Origin: V1-33 sp964523105
GTDB lineage: Bacteria > Verrucomicrobiota > Verrucomicrobiia > Verrucomicrobiales > V1-33
Length of the DNA: 64,000 nt
Reading direction: 5' to 3'
Assembly (NCBI GenBank): GCA_964523105.1
Contig: CAZFZN010000014.1
Coordinates: 91,541 to 155,540 of the forward strand
Position numbers and translations under genes: made by a program. Shown in pieces: positions 42,125-51,660 of the stretch. How positions within the stretch are numbered: position 1 is the stretch's first letter; every line of letters begins with the position of its first letter. The notes below the pieces were generated by a model. That model ran no database searches and was not told the origin of the DNA. It worked only from the letters and a program-made list of their open reading frames with translations.

Positions 42125-45100
42125 CTACTCAGCGAGCAACTCGCGCAAATCTTCATCCGTCAGGCCGTCCATCACCGGCGCCTCGTCGTCGAGCGCGGCG
42201 TCCATGAGCCCGCGTTTCCGCTTCTGCAGGGCGGCGATCTTCTCCTCCACCGTGCCGGCGGTGATGAGCTTGTAAACGGTGACCGCACGGCTCTGTCCGA
42301 TGCGGTGCGCCCGGTCGGTGGCCTGCGCCTCCACCGCCGGATTCCACCACGGATCGAAATGGATGACGGTGTTGGCTTTGGTCAGATTGAGTCCGTAGCC
42401 GCCGGCTTTCAGACTGATGAGGAAGACGCGTTTCGAGGCGTCGGTTTGGAAGGAATCCACGAGCGACTGCCGGTCCCGCGTTTGGCCGTCGAGCAGGCAG
42501 TAATCGAGCCCCGCGGACTTCACCGTGTCCTCCAGCAGCCGCAACATCGAGGCGAAGGCACTGAAAATGAGAACGCTGTGCCCGCCGTCGCGGATTTCCT
42601 CCAGCAGTTCGGCCACCGCCTCCAGCTTGCCTGAAGTATCCTTTCCTTTCGCGATTTCGCCCGGCAGCAGTCGCGGATCACAGCACGTCTGCCGCAGCCG
42701 CAGCAGCGTGGTGAGCATGTGCAGGCGCGCCTGCGATTTGTTCTTCGCGCTCTCGGCATCCATGACTTTGGCGGCGCCCTCTCGCATGAGCGCGGCGTAG
42801 AGTTCACGCTGCTCCGAGTTCATGTCGCACGACTGGATGGTCTCGATCTTCGACGGCAGATCTTTGGCGACGTCGGTCTTCAAACGCCGGAGAATGTAGG
42901 GCGCCATGCGGCGGCGCAGGCGGGCCATGAGCGGGGCATTGCCACCGGCGCTCAGCGGCGACTCATAGCGTTCCGCGAAGTCCTTGCGGGAGCCGAGGTA
43001 ACCGGGCACGGCGAATTCCGTGAGCGACCAGAGATCGCGCACCCCGTTTTCGATGGGCGTGCCGGTGAGGGCAAAACGGGCGGCGGCGCGCAGTTCACGC
43101 GCGGCTTTGGAAGCGAGCGTATCCGGGTTCCGGATGAATCCGGCTTCGTCGAGAACCACAGCGCCCCAGTCCACCCTGCGGTGTTCGTCGATGTCACGTG
43201 CGAGCAGCTGATAGCTGGTAATCACAAGGTGCGCGCCGCTGATAGCCGCGAACTGATTCTTCCGCCGCGCGCCTTCCAGCGTCAGGACTTTGAGGTCGGG
43301 GACAAACCTCGCGGCCTCGGCGCGCCAGTTCCCCAGCAGCGATTTCGGGCACACCACGAGCGCCGGGCGGTCCGGCCACTGACGGCGTGCCGCGGCGATG
43401 AGCGCGAGGCTTTGCAGGGTTTTTCCGAGGCCCATTTCATCCGCGAGAATGCCGCCATGACCTCGCGCAGCGTGATCGAGCAGCCACTGCACGCCGCCCT
43501 TCTGATAATCACGCAGTTTTGTCAGAAGGTCCGGCGGCACGCTGACCTCAAGCGGCCAATTCGCGGTTTCCCCCTGCATGGCCGGCAGTTGGCCGAAGGT
43601 TTGCTCGAGGTAGCCAAGCTGCGTTCGCTTCACGCGGAACGAACCGGTGCTCTGATCCGGCTGCACATCGCGCAGGACCTCGTTCAGGTCCATGGCCTCC
43701 GCCATGTTCACGACGGCGATACGCCCGTTAGGCTGTTTACGGTGTCCGGAGCCGGCGAGCAGCCGCGCCACTTCCGCGCGGTCGATGAAACCGCCGCGCG
43801 CGCTGGTGAAAGCCAGATCGAATGACAGCCAGTCCGTGCCGCTGCCCACCGGCTGACACCGGGGCGTGATGCGATCCACGTTTGCCGTCGCGGCCGTGAA
43901 GCGCGTGCCCAAGGTGACGTGCCAGTCGGATTTCAGGCGATCCAGTTCGCCGGCAAAGAACTGGAGCACGAGGTGCTCGCGCGACAGTACCCACTCGCCC
44001 GGCGCTCCGGAGGCGTCGAACCCGCAGGATTCGAGGCGGCGGACAGCGGCGGATTCCGCAGGAAGATTTCGCGTCAGGAAAATGTTGGAATCCGGCCCCG
44101 GCAGCGGAAAACCGGAGACAAGTTCCACCAGCGGCGGGAACGGCACCGGGCCGCCTTCGTAGCGGCAGCGCAGTTTCGCACCGAGTTTCTCCAGCGAACC
44201 TTCGAGGGTGAGTTCAAACTGCGGCATGGCGGGCCGCAATTGCATGGCGAGCACGCCCGGCGATGAGGCTTCGGTATCGATCTCGAACGCCTCCTGCAAT
44301 GAATCCAGGTGCGCCGCCAGCCAGCGCCGCGGTTTCTCCAGCGGACGTTGCGGCGGGAGCGTGCGCAGCAATTCGAAGAACATTTCCGGCATCCGCAGCG
44401 GCTCGAGGGTCATAGCACCTGGCTGAAAGAGCCAGCCGGTGTCCTTCGCCGTCGCGGGCAGCGCGGTCCTGGAATCGGGTGATGGCAGCCGCAGGGACAG
44501 CCTGACATTTTCTCCGGCTTCGGAAATCACCAGCGGCAGACGCGCCGGAGCGCGGGAAACCGCAACCGGTTCGCGCTTCGTTCCGTCTTTGATGAAGACA
44601 CGCGGATGCCCGGCCAAAGCCGTCAGCGCGCCGGTGATCTGCGGCGCAGCCGATAACATGAGGTGCGGCGGCACGCTGGTTTGTCGCAGGCTGCCGAGCC
44701 ATGTCAGGACAGCCGCATCGGCACAGTCCTCTGCCGGTGGCTTCCCCGCTTCCACCGTCATGCTCAACTTCTGCCGCTGGAGTGCCTCCATAAATGTCGG
44801 CGGCAGCAAAAAAGTGAGCGGACCCTCTGCTTTCGCCGGCACAACTTCAGGCGGGGCGGACGAGGGAGGCCGGCCGGAGGAGGAACCGGGCGGCTTCTCA
44901 TGCCGATGCACCCACGCAGTGCCGACGGCCAGAGAATGCGCACACAGGCTGCCGGTTTTGCGCGCCATGAAGCAGCTGCAGAGATTATCCATGTCGCTGC
45001 GCCGGCGAATGAGCAGGCCGCAGGCGAAATCCTTTCCCTGATCGCGCACCGTGCCGGTGAGGCGCGTCCCGTCATAGGCGGCCGCAACCACCGCACCCGA

Positions 45101-45175
45101 CTGATACATTGCGCGGGCGCGCTTCATTTCCTGCCAGCCGCCCATTTCCATGAGCCATGCATCGGTGATTTCCAT
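42125..45175 (-). CDS. SNF2-family DEAD/DEAH helicase with N-terminal SWIM zinc finger
   Basis: 1016-aa ATP-dependent DNA translocase or remodeller. The SWIM finger CSCFMARKTGSLCAHS (about residues 67-82) is near the N-terminus. SNF2 motifs follow in order: motif I region ADEMGLGKTLQSL, motif II VVLDEAGFIRNP, LTGTPIEN, and the C-terminal lobe with ASKRVFLISLKAGGYGLNLTKAN and HRIGQSRAVTVYKLI. All core motifs are intact. A GTG one codon earlier is an alternative start; the ATG is preferred. It is a lone gene. Bacterial SWIM-SNF2 proteins are usually of unknown role. Confidence 0.9.
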   Translation of the reverse strand: MEITDAWLMEMGGWQEMKRARAMYQSGAVVAAAYDGTRLTGTVRDQGKDFACGLLIRRRSDMDNLCSCFMARKTGSLCAHSLAVGTAWVHRHEKPPGSSSGRPPSSAPPEVVPAKAEGPLTFLLPPTFMEALQRQKLSMTVEAGKPPAEDCADAAVLTWLGSLRQTSVPPHLMLSAAPQITGALTALAGHPRVFIKDGTKREPVAVSRAPARLPLVISEAGENVRLSLRLPSPDSRTALPATAKDTGWLFQPGAMTLEPLRMPEMFFELLRTLPPQRPLEKPRRWLAAHLDSLQEAFEIDTEASSPGVLAMQLRPAMPQFELTLEGSLEKLGAKLRCRYEGGPVPFPPLVELVSGFPLPGPDSNIFLTRNLPAESAAVRRLESCGFDASGAPGEWVLSREHLVLQFFAGELDRLKSDWHVTLGTRFTAATANVDRITPRCQPVGSGTDWLSFDLAFTSARGGFIDRAEVARLLAGSGHRKQPNGRIAVVNMAEAMDLNEVLRDVQPDQSTGSFRVKRTQLGYLEQTFGQLPAMQGETANWPLEVSVPPDLLTKLRDYQKGGVQWLLDHAARGHGGILADEMGLGKTLQSLALIAAARRQWPDRPALVVCPKSLLGNWRAEAARFVPDLKVLTLEGARRKNQFAAISGAHLVITSYQLLARDIDEHRRVDWGAVVLDEAGFIRNPDTLASKAARELRAAARFALTGTPIENGVRDLWSLTEFAVPGYLGSRKDFAERYESPLSAGGNAPLMARLRRRMAPYILRRLKTDVAKDLPSKIETIQSCDMNSEQRELYAALMREGAAKVMDAESAKNKSQARLHMLTTLLRLRQTCCDPRLLPGEIAKGKDTSGKLEAVAELLEEIRDGGHSVLIFSAFASMLRLLEDTVKSAGLDYCLLDGQTRDRQSLVDSFQTDASKRVFLISLKAGGYGLNLTKANTVIHFDPWWNPAVEAQATDRAHRIGQSRAVTVYKLITAGTVEEKIAALQKRKRGLMDAALDDEAPVMDGLTDEDLRELLAE

Positions 45176-45259
45176 CACCTCTCCGTTGAAGCTGATCTGA
45201 AAGCTGCAAGCGCCTTGCGAATGAATGAGGACGTCCGGCTCAGCGGGTTTGACTCTCTA

Positions 45260-45802
45260 TCATGATTTCGACCTCGCCGGCCTCCCCAGCCAGCCATAGA
45301 GCGCCGGCAGAATGAGCAGATTCAACAGCGTGCTGGTGACCAGACCGCCGAGGATCACCAGCGCCATCGGATATTCGATCTCGTGGCCGGGGATGTTTCC
45401 ACGAACGACGAGCGGCACGAGCGCGAGGGCGGCGCAGGCGGCGGTCATGAGGATGGGCGCAAGACGTTCCATGGCCCCGCGAAGGATGAGTTCCGGGCCG
45501 AAGGGGATGCGCTCCTCTTTCTCAAGGTGCCGGTAGTGGCTGATGAGCATGATGCCATTGCGCGCGGCGATGCCGAGCACGGTGATGAAGCCGACGAGTG
45601 AGCCGATGCTGAGCACGCCGGCAAACATCCACGCCGCGACGACGCCACCGATGAGCGCGAAGGGCAGGCTGATGCCGACGAGCGCGGTGAGGCGGAGGCT
45701 TTGGAAGTCGGCCTGGAGCAGCGCGAGGATGCCGAGCAGCGAAGCGAGGCCGAGCCAGAGGAGCCGCTGCTGCGAAGCCTGACGCGCAGCGGACGCAGCC
45801 AC
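45260..45802 (-). pseudogene. C-terminal remnant of a CusA/CzcA heavy-metal RND efflux pump
   Basis: The frame encodes the last ~165 residues of an HME-type RND transporter: LADF-like ALLQADFQSLRLTALVGISLPFALIGG, then GFITVLGIAARNGIMLISHYRHLEKEE, then LALVPLVVRGNIPGHEIEYPMA. Four or so transmembrane helices are visible. A normal CusA has more than 1000 residues, so the N-terminal ~85% is missing. The upstream end is fused out of frame to a TolC-like fragment (next entry), indicating an internal deletion. Confidence 0.85.
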
Positions 45803-46206
45803 AGGGCATCCAGGGGGAGTTTCAGAGCCATCTCCAGTGCCTTCTCGTTGTTGGGAAAGAGCAGTCCCAATGCAGGATTCGGAAGCTGCCCGGCCTTGAT
45901 GACCTCCGCGCGCGCGATTCCCAAATCACTCAGCGCCGCCTGGAAGTTCGGATTATTCCACAGCGCGATGGCCACAGCCTGCTCCTCACTCAGCGACTGC
46001 CCGCTGCGAATTCCATCCGGCCACGAAGACTCCAGCGCCTGCGGACGCGACCCGGCGCGGAATCCCGTGCGTCGCGCGAGACCGGTCTCCGGCTTCTCGC
46101 TGGGGTCCCCCGGCGCTGCACAACCTGCCAGGAATGCACACATCAGCCCGGTGACGGCAGTCCGCCCGCAGAGGGAGCCGGAAAAGAGGCGGCTATGGTG
46201 GTGCAT
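45785..46206 (-). pseudogene. N-terminal remnant of a TolC/CusC-type outer membrane factor
   Basis: About 139 residues start MHHHSRLFSGSLCGRTAV with a lipoprotein signal and LAGC lipobox. They contain the typical outer-membrane-factor segment LWNNPNFQAALSDLGIARAEVIKAGQLPNPALGLLFP. The similarity ends near KLPLDALWLRPLRV, after which the other frame continues with the CusA remnant. The C-terminal part of the outer membrane factor, the membrane-fusion protein and most of the pump are gone. A metal-efflux operon has therefore been inactivated. Confidence 0.8.
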
Positions 46207-46401
46207 GGAAGTTTTCGTTGAGGCCACAGCGACCCTGTTGCCGAAGCCCGCATGAGCTGGCGAGAATGGGCCTGCGTCCGTCGCCGTCGAGTAACCATTT
46301 GGTCAAGTCCGGGAGTGCGCCCCGGGCCTCACGGCGCTTCCATCACGCCCCGATTCACCACGACGGTACTGTGAAACGATGGCCGGCCCGGAGGCGGGTC
46401 C

Positions 46402-46998
46402 TCAAAAGAGGCGGAACCAGACCGGCAGATGCAGGGACAGGGTCGTGGCATGCAGCAGCACGAGCAGACCGGCGGCAGCGGGGAACCAGATGACGCACAG
46501 GGCGTGATCCAGAAAGACCCGCGGATTCACCTGCGGAGATTCGCCGTGCCTGAGCAATCGCCAGCGCGGGAAAAAGCGGGGCACCCGCTCACAGTAGCTG
46601 CGGTATTCGTCTCCAAACAGTCCCGCGAGTCTGATCTCCTCCGCCAGGATTACCGGCCGGTAGGAGAGGAGAAACAACGCTGCCAGCGCCAGCGTCACGC
46701 TGACCATGCCCGTGGCCATGACCACTCCGGCAGCGCCAAGCAGACTGAAAAAGTAGAGAGGATTGCGGCACATGGAGTACGGGCCTTCGGTCACCAGCGT
46801 GCGGTTTTTTCTCCCGGCTATATAAATTGAGCACCAGAGCCGTCCCGCCGCCGCCACGCCGGTGAGCAGCAAACCCGCGCACATCAGCACCGCCGCCGCG
46901 ACCGGTGCATCCTCCGCCCATGTGCTCCGTGTCATCAGCAGGCCGGCCATCAGTACTCCGACAGCACCTCGGGTCAGCGGTATGCGAAGGGACGCCAT
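46402..46998 (-). CDS. Integral membrane methyltransferase, ICMT/phospholipid methyltransferase-like
   Basis: 198-aa protein with about five hydrophobic helices. The segment VTEGPYSMCRNPLYFFSLLGAAGVV contains the family hallmark GPYxxxRNPxY, and the downstream GDEYRSYCERVPRFFPRW also fits isoprenylcysteine carboxyl methyltransferase/PEMT-type enzymes. They use S-adenosylmethionine; the substrate cannot be read from sequence. The ATG at 46998 (MASLRIPL) is preferred. An upstream in-frame Met at 47103 would add an unrelated N-terminus. Confidence 0.8.
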   Translation of the reverse strand: MASLRIPLTRGAVGVLMAGLLMTRSTWAEDAPVAAAVLMCAGLLLTGVAAAGRLWCSIYIAGRKNRTLVTEGPYSMCRNPLYFFSLLGAAGVVMATGMVSVTLALAALFLLSYRPVILAEEIRLAGLFGDEYRSYCERVPRFFPRWRLLRHGESPQVNPRVFLDHALCVIWFPAAAGLLVLLHATTLSLHLPVWFRLF

Positions 46999-47268
46999 CA
47001 AGCCCTGGTGGCGGGATGCAGGGACTGGGGCCGGCGTTAAGAAGTGCGCATCACTGCCGGTGGAGTGGCGAGAGGTGATTGGAGGTGAAACGGGAGTCAG
47101 CATGTGCCCCCCATAACGCCGGGAGGTGACAGGACAGTGACTTCCGGGTAACTTTGATGTTATCGGAACTCCCGGCCACACCGGTGGCTGTTGAAGCCGG
47201 AACCGGTGACGCCGGCGGTGTAAAGAAGTCTCGCCTGCGGGCGTAGCCGTGCTATCACCCGGACTGCC

Positions 47269-48297
47269 ATGCCAGATGTTCCCTTCACTGCTGATTCTCT
47301 CGATGACTTTCTCGCCGTCCCCACCGATGGCGTCGTGGAAACGCTCCGTCGTCATCCCGGCGATGTCCTTGTAGCCGGTGCCGGCGGCAAGATGGGCGGC
47401 ACGCTCTGCCTCATGCTGGCCGCCGCGGCAAAGCAAGCCGGCGGCGCGCGGCGCATCATGGCGGTGTCGCGCTTCTCCAGCGCGCAGAGCCGGGAGCTTC
47501 TCGAAAGCCGCGGCGTGGAGACGATCCCCTGCGATTTGATAGACCGTGCCGCGGTGGATGCGCTGCCTGATGCCCCGCTCGTGGTCTTCATGGCCGGACA
47601 GAAATTCGGCACCAGCGATCAGCCGGAACTGACATGGGCCATGAACACCGTTGTGCCCGCCAACGTGGCCGAACGCTATCGCACCTCACGCATCTCCGCC
47701 TTTTCCACCGGCTGTGTCTATTCCCTGGCGACGGTGGAGAGCGGCGGCTCGCGCGAAGATTCGCCCACCGCTCCGCCCGGCGAGTATGCGCACTCCTGTC
47801 TCGGCCGCGAGGGTATCTTCCGTTATTTCTCCAAACGGAACGGCACGCCCGTCGCGCTGGTGCGGCTCAATTACAGCGTCGAGCCGCGCTACGGCGTGCT
47901 GGTGGACATCGGTCAGCGCATTCTATCAGGCCATCCGGTGGACCTTGGCATGGGCCATGTGAATCTCATCTGGCAGCGCGACGCCTGCGCGCATGCCATC
48001 CAGTGCCTCGACCTTGCCGGTTCGCCCGCCGTGCCGGTGAATGTCACCGGGCCTGACACTTTATCCGTGCGCCGGCTCGCGGAGGAGCTGGCCCGGCGCC
48101 TCGGCAAGCCCCCCACCTTCTCCGGCAGCGAAGGCGAACTCGCGTGGCTCAACGACGCCTCGTGGTCGCACGGTAAGTTCGGCAAGCCCCCGACCCCGCT
48201 CAGCGACATGCTCGACTGGACCGCCGCATGGCTCATGGAAGGCGGGCGCACGCTCGGCAAACCGACGCATTTCGAGGCCAGCGACGGAAAATTCTGA
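47269..48297 (+). CDS. NAD(P)-dependent sugar epimerase/dehydratase-like oxidoreductase
   Basis: 342-aa extended short-chain dehydrogenase. The Rossmann segment VLVAGAGGKMGGTLCLML carries the nucleotide-binding glycine motif. FSTGCVYS is close to the catalytic Ser/Thr step, but the usual YxxxK is replaced by YAHSCLGRE, lacking Lys at the expected place. Catalysis may therefore differ from standard epimerases. The C-terminal substrate-binding half is complete (PVNVTGPDTLSVR...). Specific substrate unknown. Confidence 0.8.
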   Translation: MPDVPFTADSLDDFLAVPTDGVVETLRRHPGDVLVAGAGGKMGGTLCLMLAAAAKQAGGARRIMAVSRFSSAQSRELLESRGVETIPCDLIDRAAVDALPDAPLVVFMAGQKFGTSDQPELTWAMNTVVPANVAERYRTSRISAFSTGCVYSLATVESGGSREDSPTAPPGEYAHSCLGREGIFRYFSKRNGTPVALVRLNYSVEPRYGVLVDIGQRILSGHPVDLGMGHVNLIWQRDACAHAIQCLDLAGSPAVPVNVTGPDTLSVRRLAEELARRLGKPPTFSGSEGELAWLNDASWSHGKFGKPPTPLSDMLDWTAAWLMEGGRTLGKPTHFEASDGKF

Positions 48298-48405
48298 GCC
48301 GGGGAGCCCCCGAAAAAACCACCCGGCACATCCCTGCCCCGAATCTGTCGGCGGGCCACTTTCGGCTGTCACATTCCGGCGGTTTTATTGTATTCGTGCG
48401 GTGAC

Positions 48406-49584
48406 ATGCCGCCGCAAACCTTTACTGCTCCGCTTCCGCGCCGCCGCATTCTGGCCGCTGCGGTGATGCTCGCCGCAGGCCGGCGGGCTTCCGCGTCGCC
48501 TGACGAAAAACGCGATCCCGTTCTCCAATGGAACGCAGGCTTCCTTCGCTGGGTGCGCGCGCAAACGCCGCCGCCGGCGCTCACCGCGCGCAACCTGGCC
48601 ATGCTGCACCTCGCTCTCTGGCGGACCGCCTCTCTTGCGAAGCCTGCCAGCCTCTCCGCGGCGCTGCACGCCGCCGCACACGAAATCTGCTCCGCGCTCT
48701 TCCCCTCACACCAGGCCGAAATGACGCGACTCAGCGCATCCGCCGCTCTGTCAGGCTCCGACGCGGATGCCGCGCGCCGTGTCGCGCGCGAAGTCATGAA
48801 ATCCCGCGCCGCGGACGGCTCCAGCACCACGATTCACTATGTGCCCAAAGACGCCCCCGGCCAGTGGCGTCGCACTCCTCCCGCCCGGCGGCCGCCGGAA
48901 CTGCCGCACTGGGGAGAAGTCACCCCCTTCCTGCTGAAATCCGCAGGCCAGTTCCGCCCGCCGCCGCCGCCTGACATTTCCAGCGCAACCTTTGCCCAAG
49001 ACCTCGCCGAGGTCCGCGAATTCGGCGGCAAGGACAGCGCCAAACGCACGGCGCAGGAAACGCAGACGGCACACTTCTGGTCGGATTTCAGCTACACCAC
49101 CAGTCCGCCCGGCCACTGGAACGACATCGCGCGGCAGCTCGCGGCGCGCCTCAGTGTCAAAGAGAGCGCCCGCCTTTTCGCCCTGCTCAATCTGGCCATG
49201 GCCGACGCCGGCATCGCCTGCTGGGAATGCAAATACCACTGCAACTTCTGGCGTCCCGTCACCGCCCTGCACCACGCCGGCGAGAGAGACTGGCAGCCGC
49301 TCCTGACAAATCCGCCGCATCCCGAATACGTCTCCGGTCACTCCGCCTTCAGCGGCGCCGCCGTCGCCGTGCTGCAGCACTTCTTCGGCACCGACAAACT
49401 CAATTTCACCGCCGACAGCGACAGCGTGAAAAACGTGACCCGCCGCTACTCCAGCCTCCAGGCCTGCGCCGATGAGATCGGCCGGAGCCGTGTCCTCGGC
49501 GGCATCCATTTTCCGTCCGCCTGCCGCGAAGGCCTGACACTCGGGCGCAGTGTCGGCGAGTGGGCCGTGCAGACCTTTCGCTAA
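48406..49584 (+). CDS. Exported vanadium-haloperoxidase/PAP2-like protein
   Basis: 392-aa protein with a Tat-like leader (PLPRRRILAAAVMLAAGRRASA). The vanadate-binding set is visible. KYHCNFWRP matches KX6RP exactly. PEYVSGHSAF corresponds to PSGH with Val in place of Pro. SRVLGGIHF matches SRX5H. The terminal Asp of HX3D is Ala here (HFPSA). So it belongs to the vanadium haloperoxidase/phosphatase superfamily but may act as a phosphatase or an altered haloperoxidase. An upstream TTG in frame is not preferred. Located between an epimerase-like gene and a NagB-like gene. Confidence 0.85.
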   Translation: MPPQTFTAPLPRRRILAAAVMLAAGRRASASPDEKRDPVLQWNAGFLRWVRAQTPPPALTARNLAMLHLALWRTASLAKPASLSAALHAAAHEICSALFPSHQAEMTRLSASAALSGSDADAARRVAREVMKSRAADGSSTTIHYVPKDAPGQWRRTPPARRPPELPHWGEVTPFLLKSAGQFRPPPPPDISSATFAQDLAEVREFGGKDSAKRTAQETQTAHFWSDFSYTTSPPGHWNDIARQLAARLSVKESARLFALLNLAMADAGIACWECKYHCNFWRPVTALHHAGERDWQPLLTNPPHPEYVSGHSAFSGAAVAVLQHFFGTDKLNFTADSDSVKNVTRRYSSLQACADEIGRSRVLGGIHFPSACREGLTLGRSVGEWAVQTFR

Positions 49585-49775
49585 AGCGTGGACCGGCAAC
49601 ATTCCGGTCCCCGTTTGACTAACCGGAACGGCCACTCCCCGGATATCGGCGAAGACCTGCAGCGCGCCGCTTTCTCGAAGAGTGGCACCACTTCGCCTCA
49701 GCGCATGGTGATGCCCTCACTGGTTTTCCTGCGGAATCCTGTTTCTGATTGCTGCATTCCGGCTATTTGCCGGCC

Positions 49776-50704
49776 ATGCCCAGAAAACTCAGTTCCATTG
49801 CCCCCGACTGGTGGGATTACACCACGCTCGACGACGAAATCATCCGCGATGCCGCCGCGCTCACGCCGCGGGGTTTGGAACAACTCGGCCGGCCCGGTTT
49901 CCGCATCGTATTTTATGACACGCTCGAAGATTTTTATCTTGCCGAAGCCCTGGAATACATCGCCGCGTGGCGGCAGGCGACGGCGGACAATCCGTGCGGC
50001 ATCTGCGGGCCGATCGGTCCGACGGAGCAGTTGCCGCTGGTGGCGCGATTGGTGAATGAACTGGGCCTCAAACTCCACGACGCGCACTTCTGGGGCATGG
50101 ACGAATGGCACGACGGCTCAGCCGAGGTGCCGGTGTCGCACCCGCTGTCTTTCGAGAAGTGTGATCGCCAGCTGCTCTTCGACCGCATCGGCCCGGAACT
50201 GGCGATGCCGGAGGCGAATCTGCATTTTCCCAAAGCCGACGTGAGCGCCTATCGTGCGAGTTGGAATGCCGGCGTGCGCTGCGCGGTCATGCAGGGCGGT
50301 CAGGGTGACATCAAGCACTGGGCTTTCAATGATCCGCTGCGTCGTGAGGGCGCACACAAGGATGCGCCTCCCTCGCCGGAGGAGTATCGCCGGCTGGCCA
50401 CCCGCGTCGTGGAGCTTCATCCCGTAACGCTCATGCAGAATGCGCGCACTTCCGGCGGCGGCAATGTGACGATGGTGCCGACCAAAGCGATCACCGTCGG
50501 TCCCGTGGAAACCTGGCAGGCGGAAAAAGTCAGCATCTGGCACGCCGGCACGCACGACAATCCCCTCGGCCAGCGGCTCACCGCTTTGATGATTTCCAAG
50601 GGCGTGGCCGACAGCGCGGTGCCCATGTCGCTGCTGGCCCATCATCCGAACGTGCAGTTCAACTACTACCGCGGCGGGCTGGGGACCTGCGCGGTGGAGA
50701 TGCA

Positions 50705-50708
<4 letters not shown>
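49776..50708 (+). CDS. Glucosamine-6-phosphate deaminase-family (NagB-like) protein
   Basis: 310-aa sugar-phosphate isomerase/deaminase family protein. The ICGPIGPTEQLPLVARLVNE start of the Rossmann-like fold is followed by the active-site-type stretch MQGGQGDIKHWAFNDPLRR, resembling the GIGxDGHIAFNEP motif of NagB. The C-terminal KVSIWHAG and SLLAHHPNV fit this family. It is longer than typical NagB (~260 aa), so the substrate may differ. The stop codon TGA is itself the first unit of the adjoining heptamer array. Confidence 0.75.
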
Positions 50709-51066
<358 letters not shown>

Positions 51067-51316
51067 CAATCCCGACTGCCCGATTCCGTCATCGGCAGGC
51101 AAGACGGGCAGTGCCAACAGCACAGCAGCCGCACTCAAACGAGCCTGCTCATGCGGCGCTGCTGATGTGAGATTCCGGTAGCCAAACGCATCACCAATTG
51201 TTCCCGCCGGCCCGGGCTTGAAAGTGCATCTTCAGGCTGGCCACAGGGCGATGGGAGTGCGGAGGTGCCGCAGCCGGGGGGAGTGAGGCAGCGGAGCGCA
51301 TAGGGATTTTCCTGTG

Positions 51317-51460
51317 ACAGGGCTCATCGAATGGCTAGCCAAATAGCCGGCGAGAATTCGAATCGGTGCATCAGCCCTGTGCTGAAGCGCCCAGGCAAAC
51401 TGCCTGGGATGCCTGTGCCGCAGGGGAGCGGCACGCACGGATTCCTCGATCTTGTCGGTT
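51317..51460 (+). ncRNA. Unassigned structured RNA candidate upstream of surface-protein cluster
   Basis: In the ~590-bp stretch between the HTH gene and the next CDS, several perfect short stems occur within 145 nt. They are an outer 8-bp pair ACAGGGCT/AGCCCTGT (51317-51324 with 51373-51380), an inner GGCTA/TAGCC (51333-51348), an 8-bp hairpin CCCAGGCA/TGCCTGGG with a 3-nt loop (51390-51408), and a 7-bp hairpin GTGCCGC/GCGGCAC with loop AGGGGA (51415-51434). A smaller stem follows around 51455. It does not match the conserved cores of the riboswitch classes I checked by eye. Orientation is inferred from the downstream gene. Confidence 0.4.
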
Positions 51461-51660
51461 ATGGAACCGGAAGCGCACAGGATGTTGTCATGCATTTGGC
51501 AGGATTAAACCAAACGTGAGTTTCGCGCGGCCTGATGGTTGCATCAGGTTAACTAACTGAAAAAGTTTTGACGAATCACAGAGAATATAATAATTATAGT
51601 TTCCCTGCACCCGGCATCGAGTCCCCTGCCGCGAGCGATAAACGAACCCGCCCCTTCGCT

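Noticed and set aside
51317..51460. Cobalamin, c-di-GMP, TPP, fluoride or glycine riboswitch
   Set aside because: Conserved core sequences of these classes are not present; left as unassigned structured RNA.
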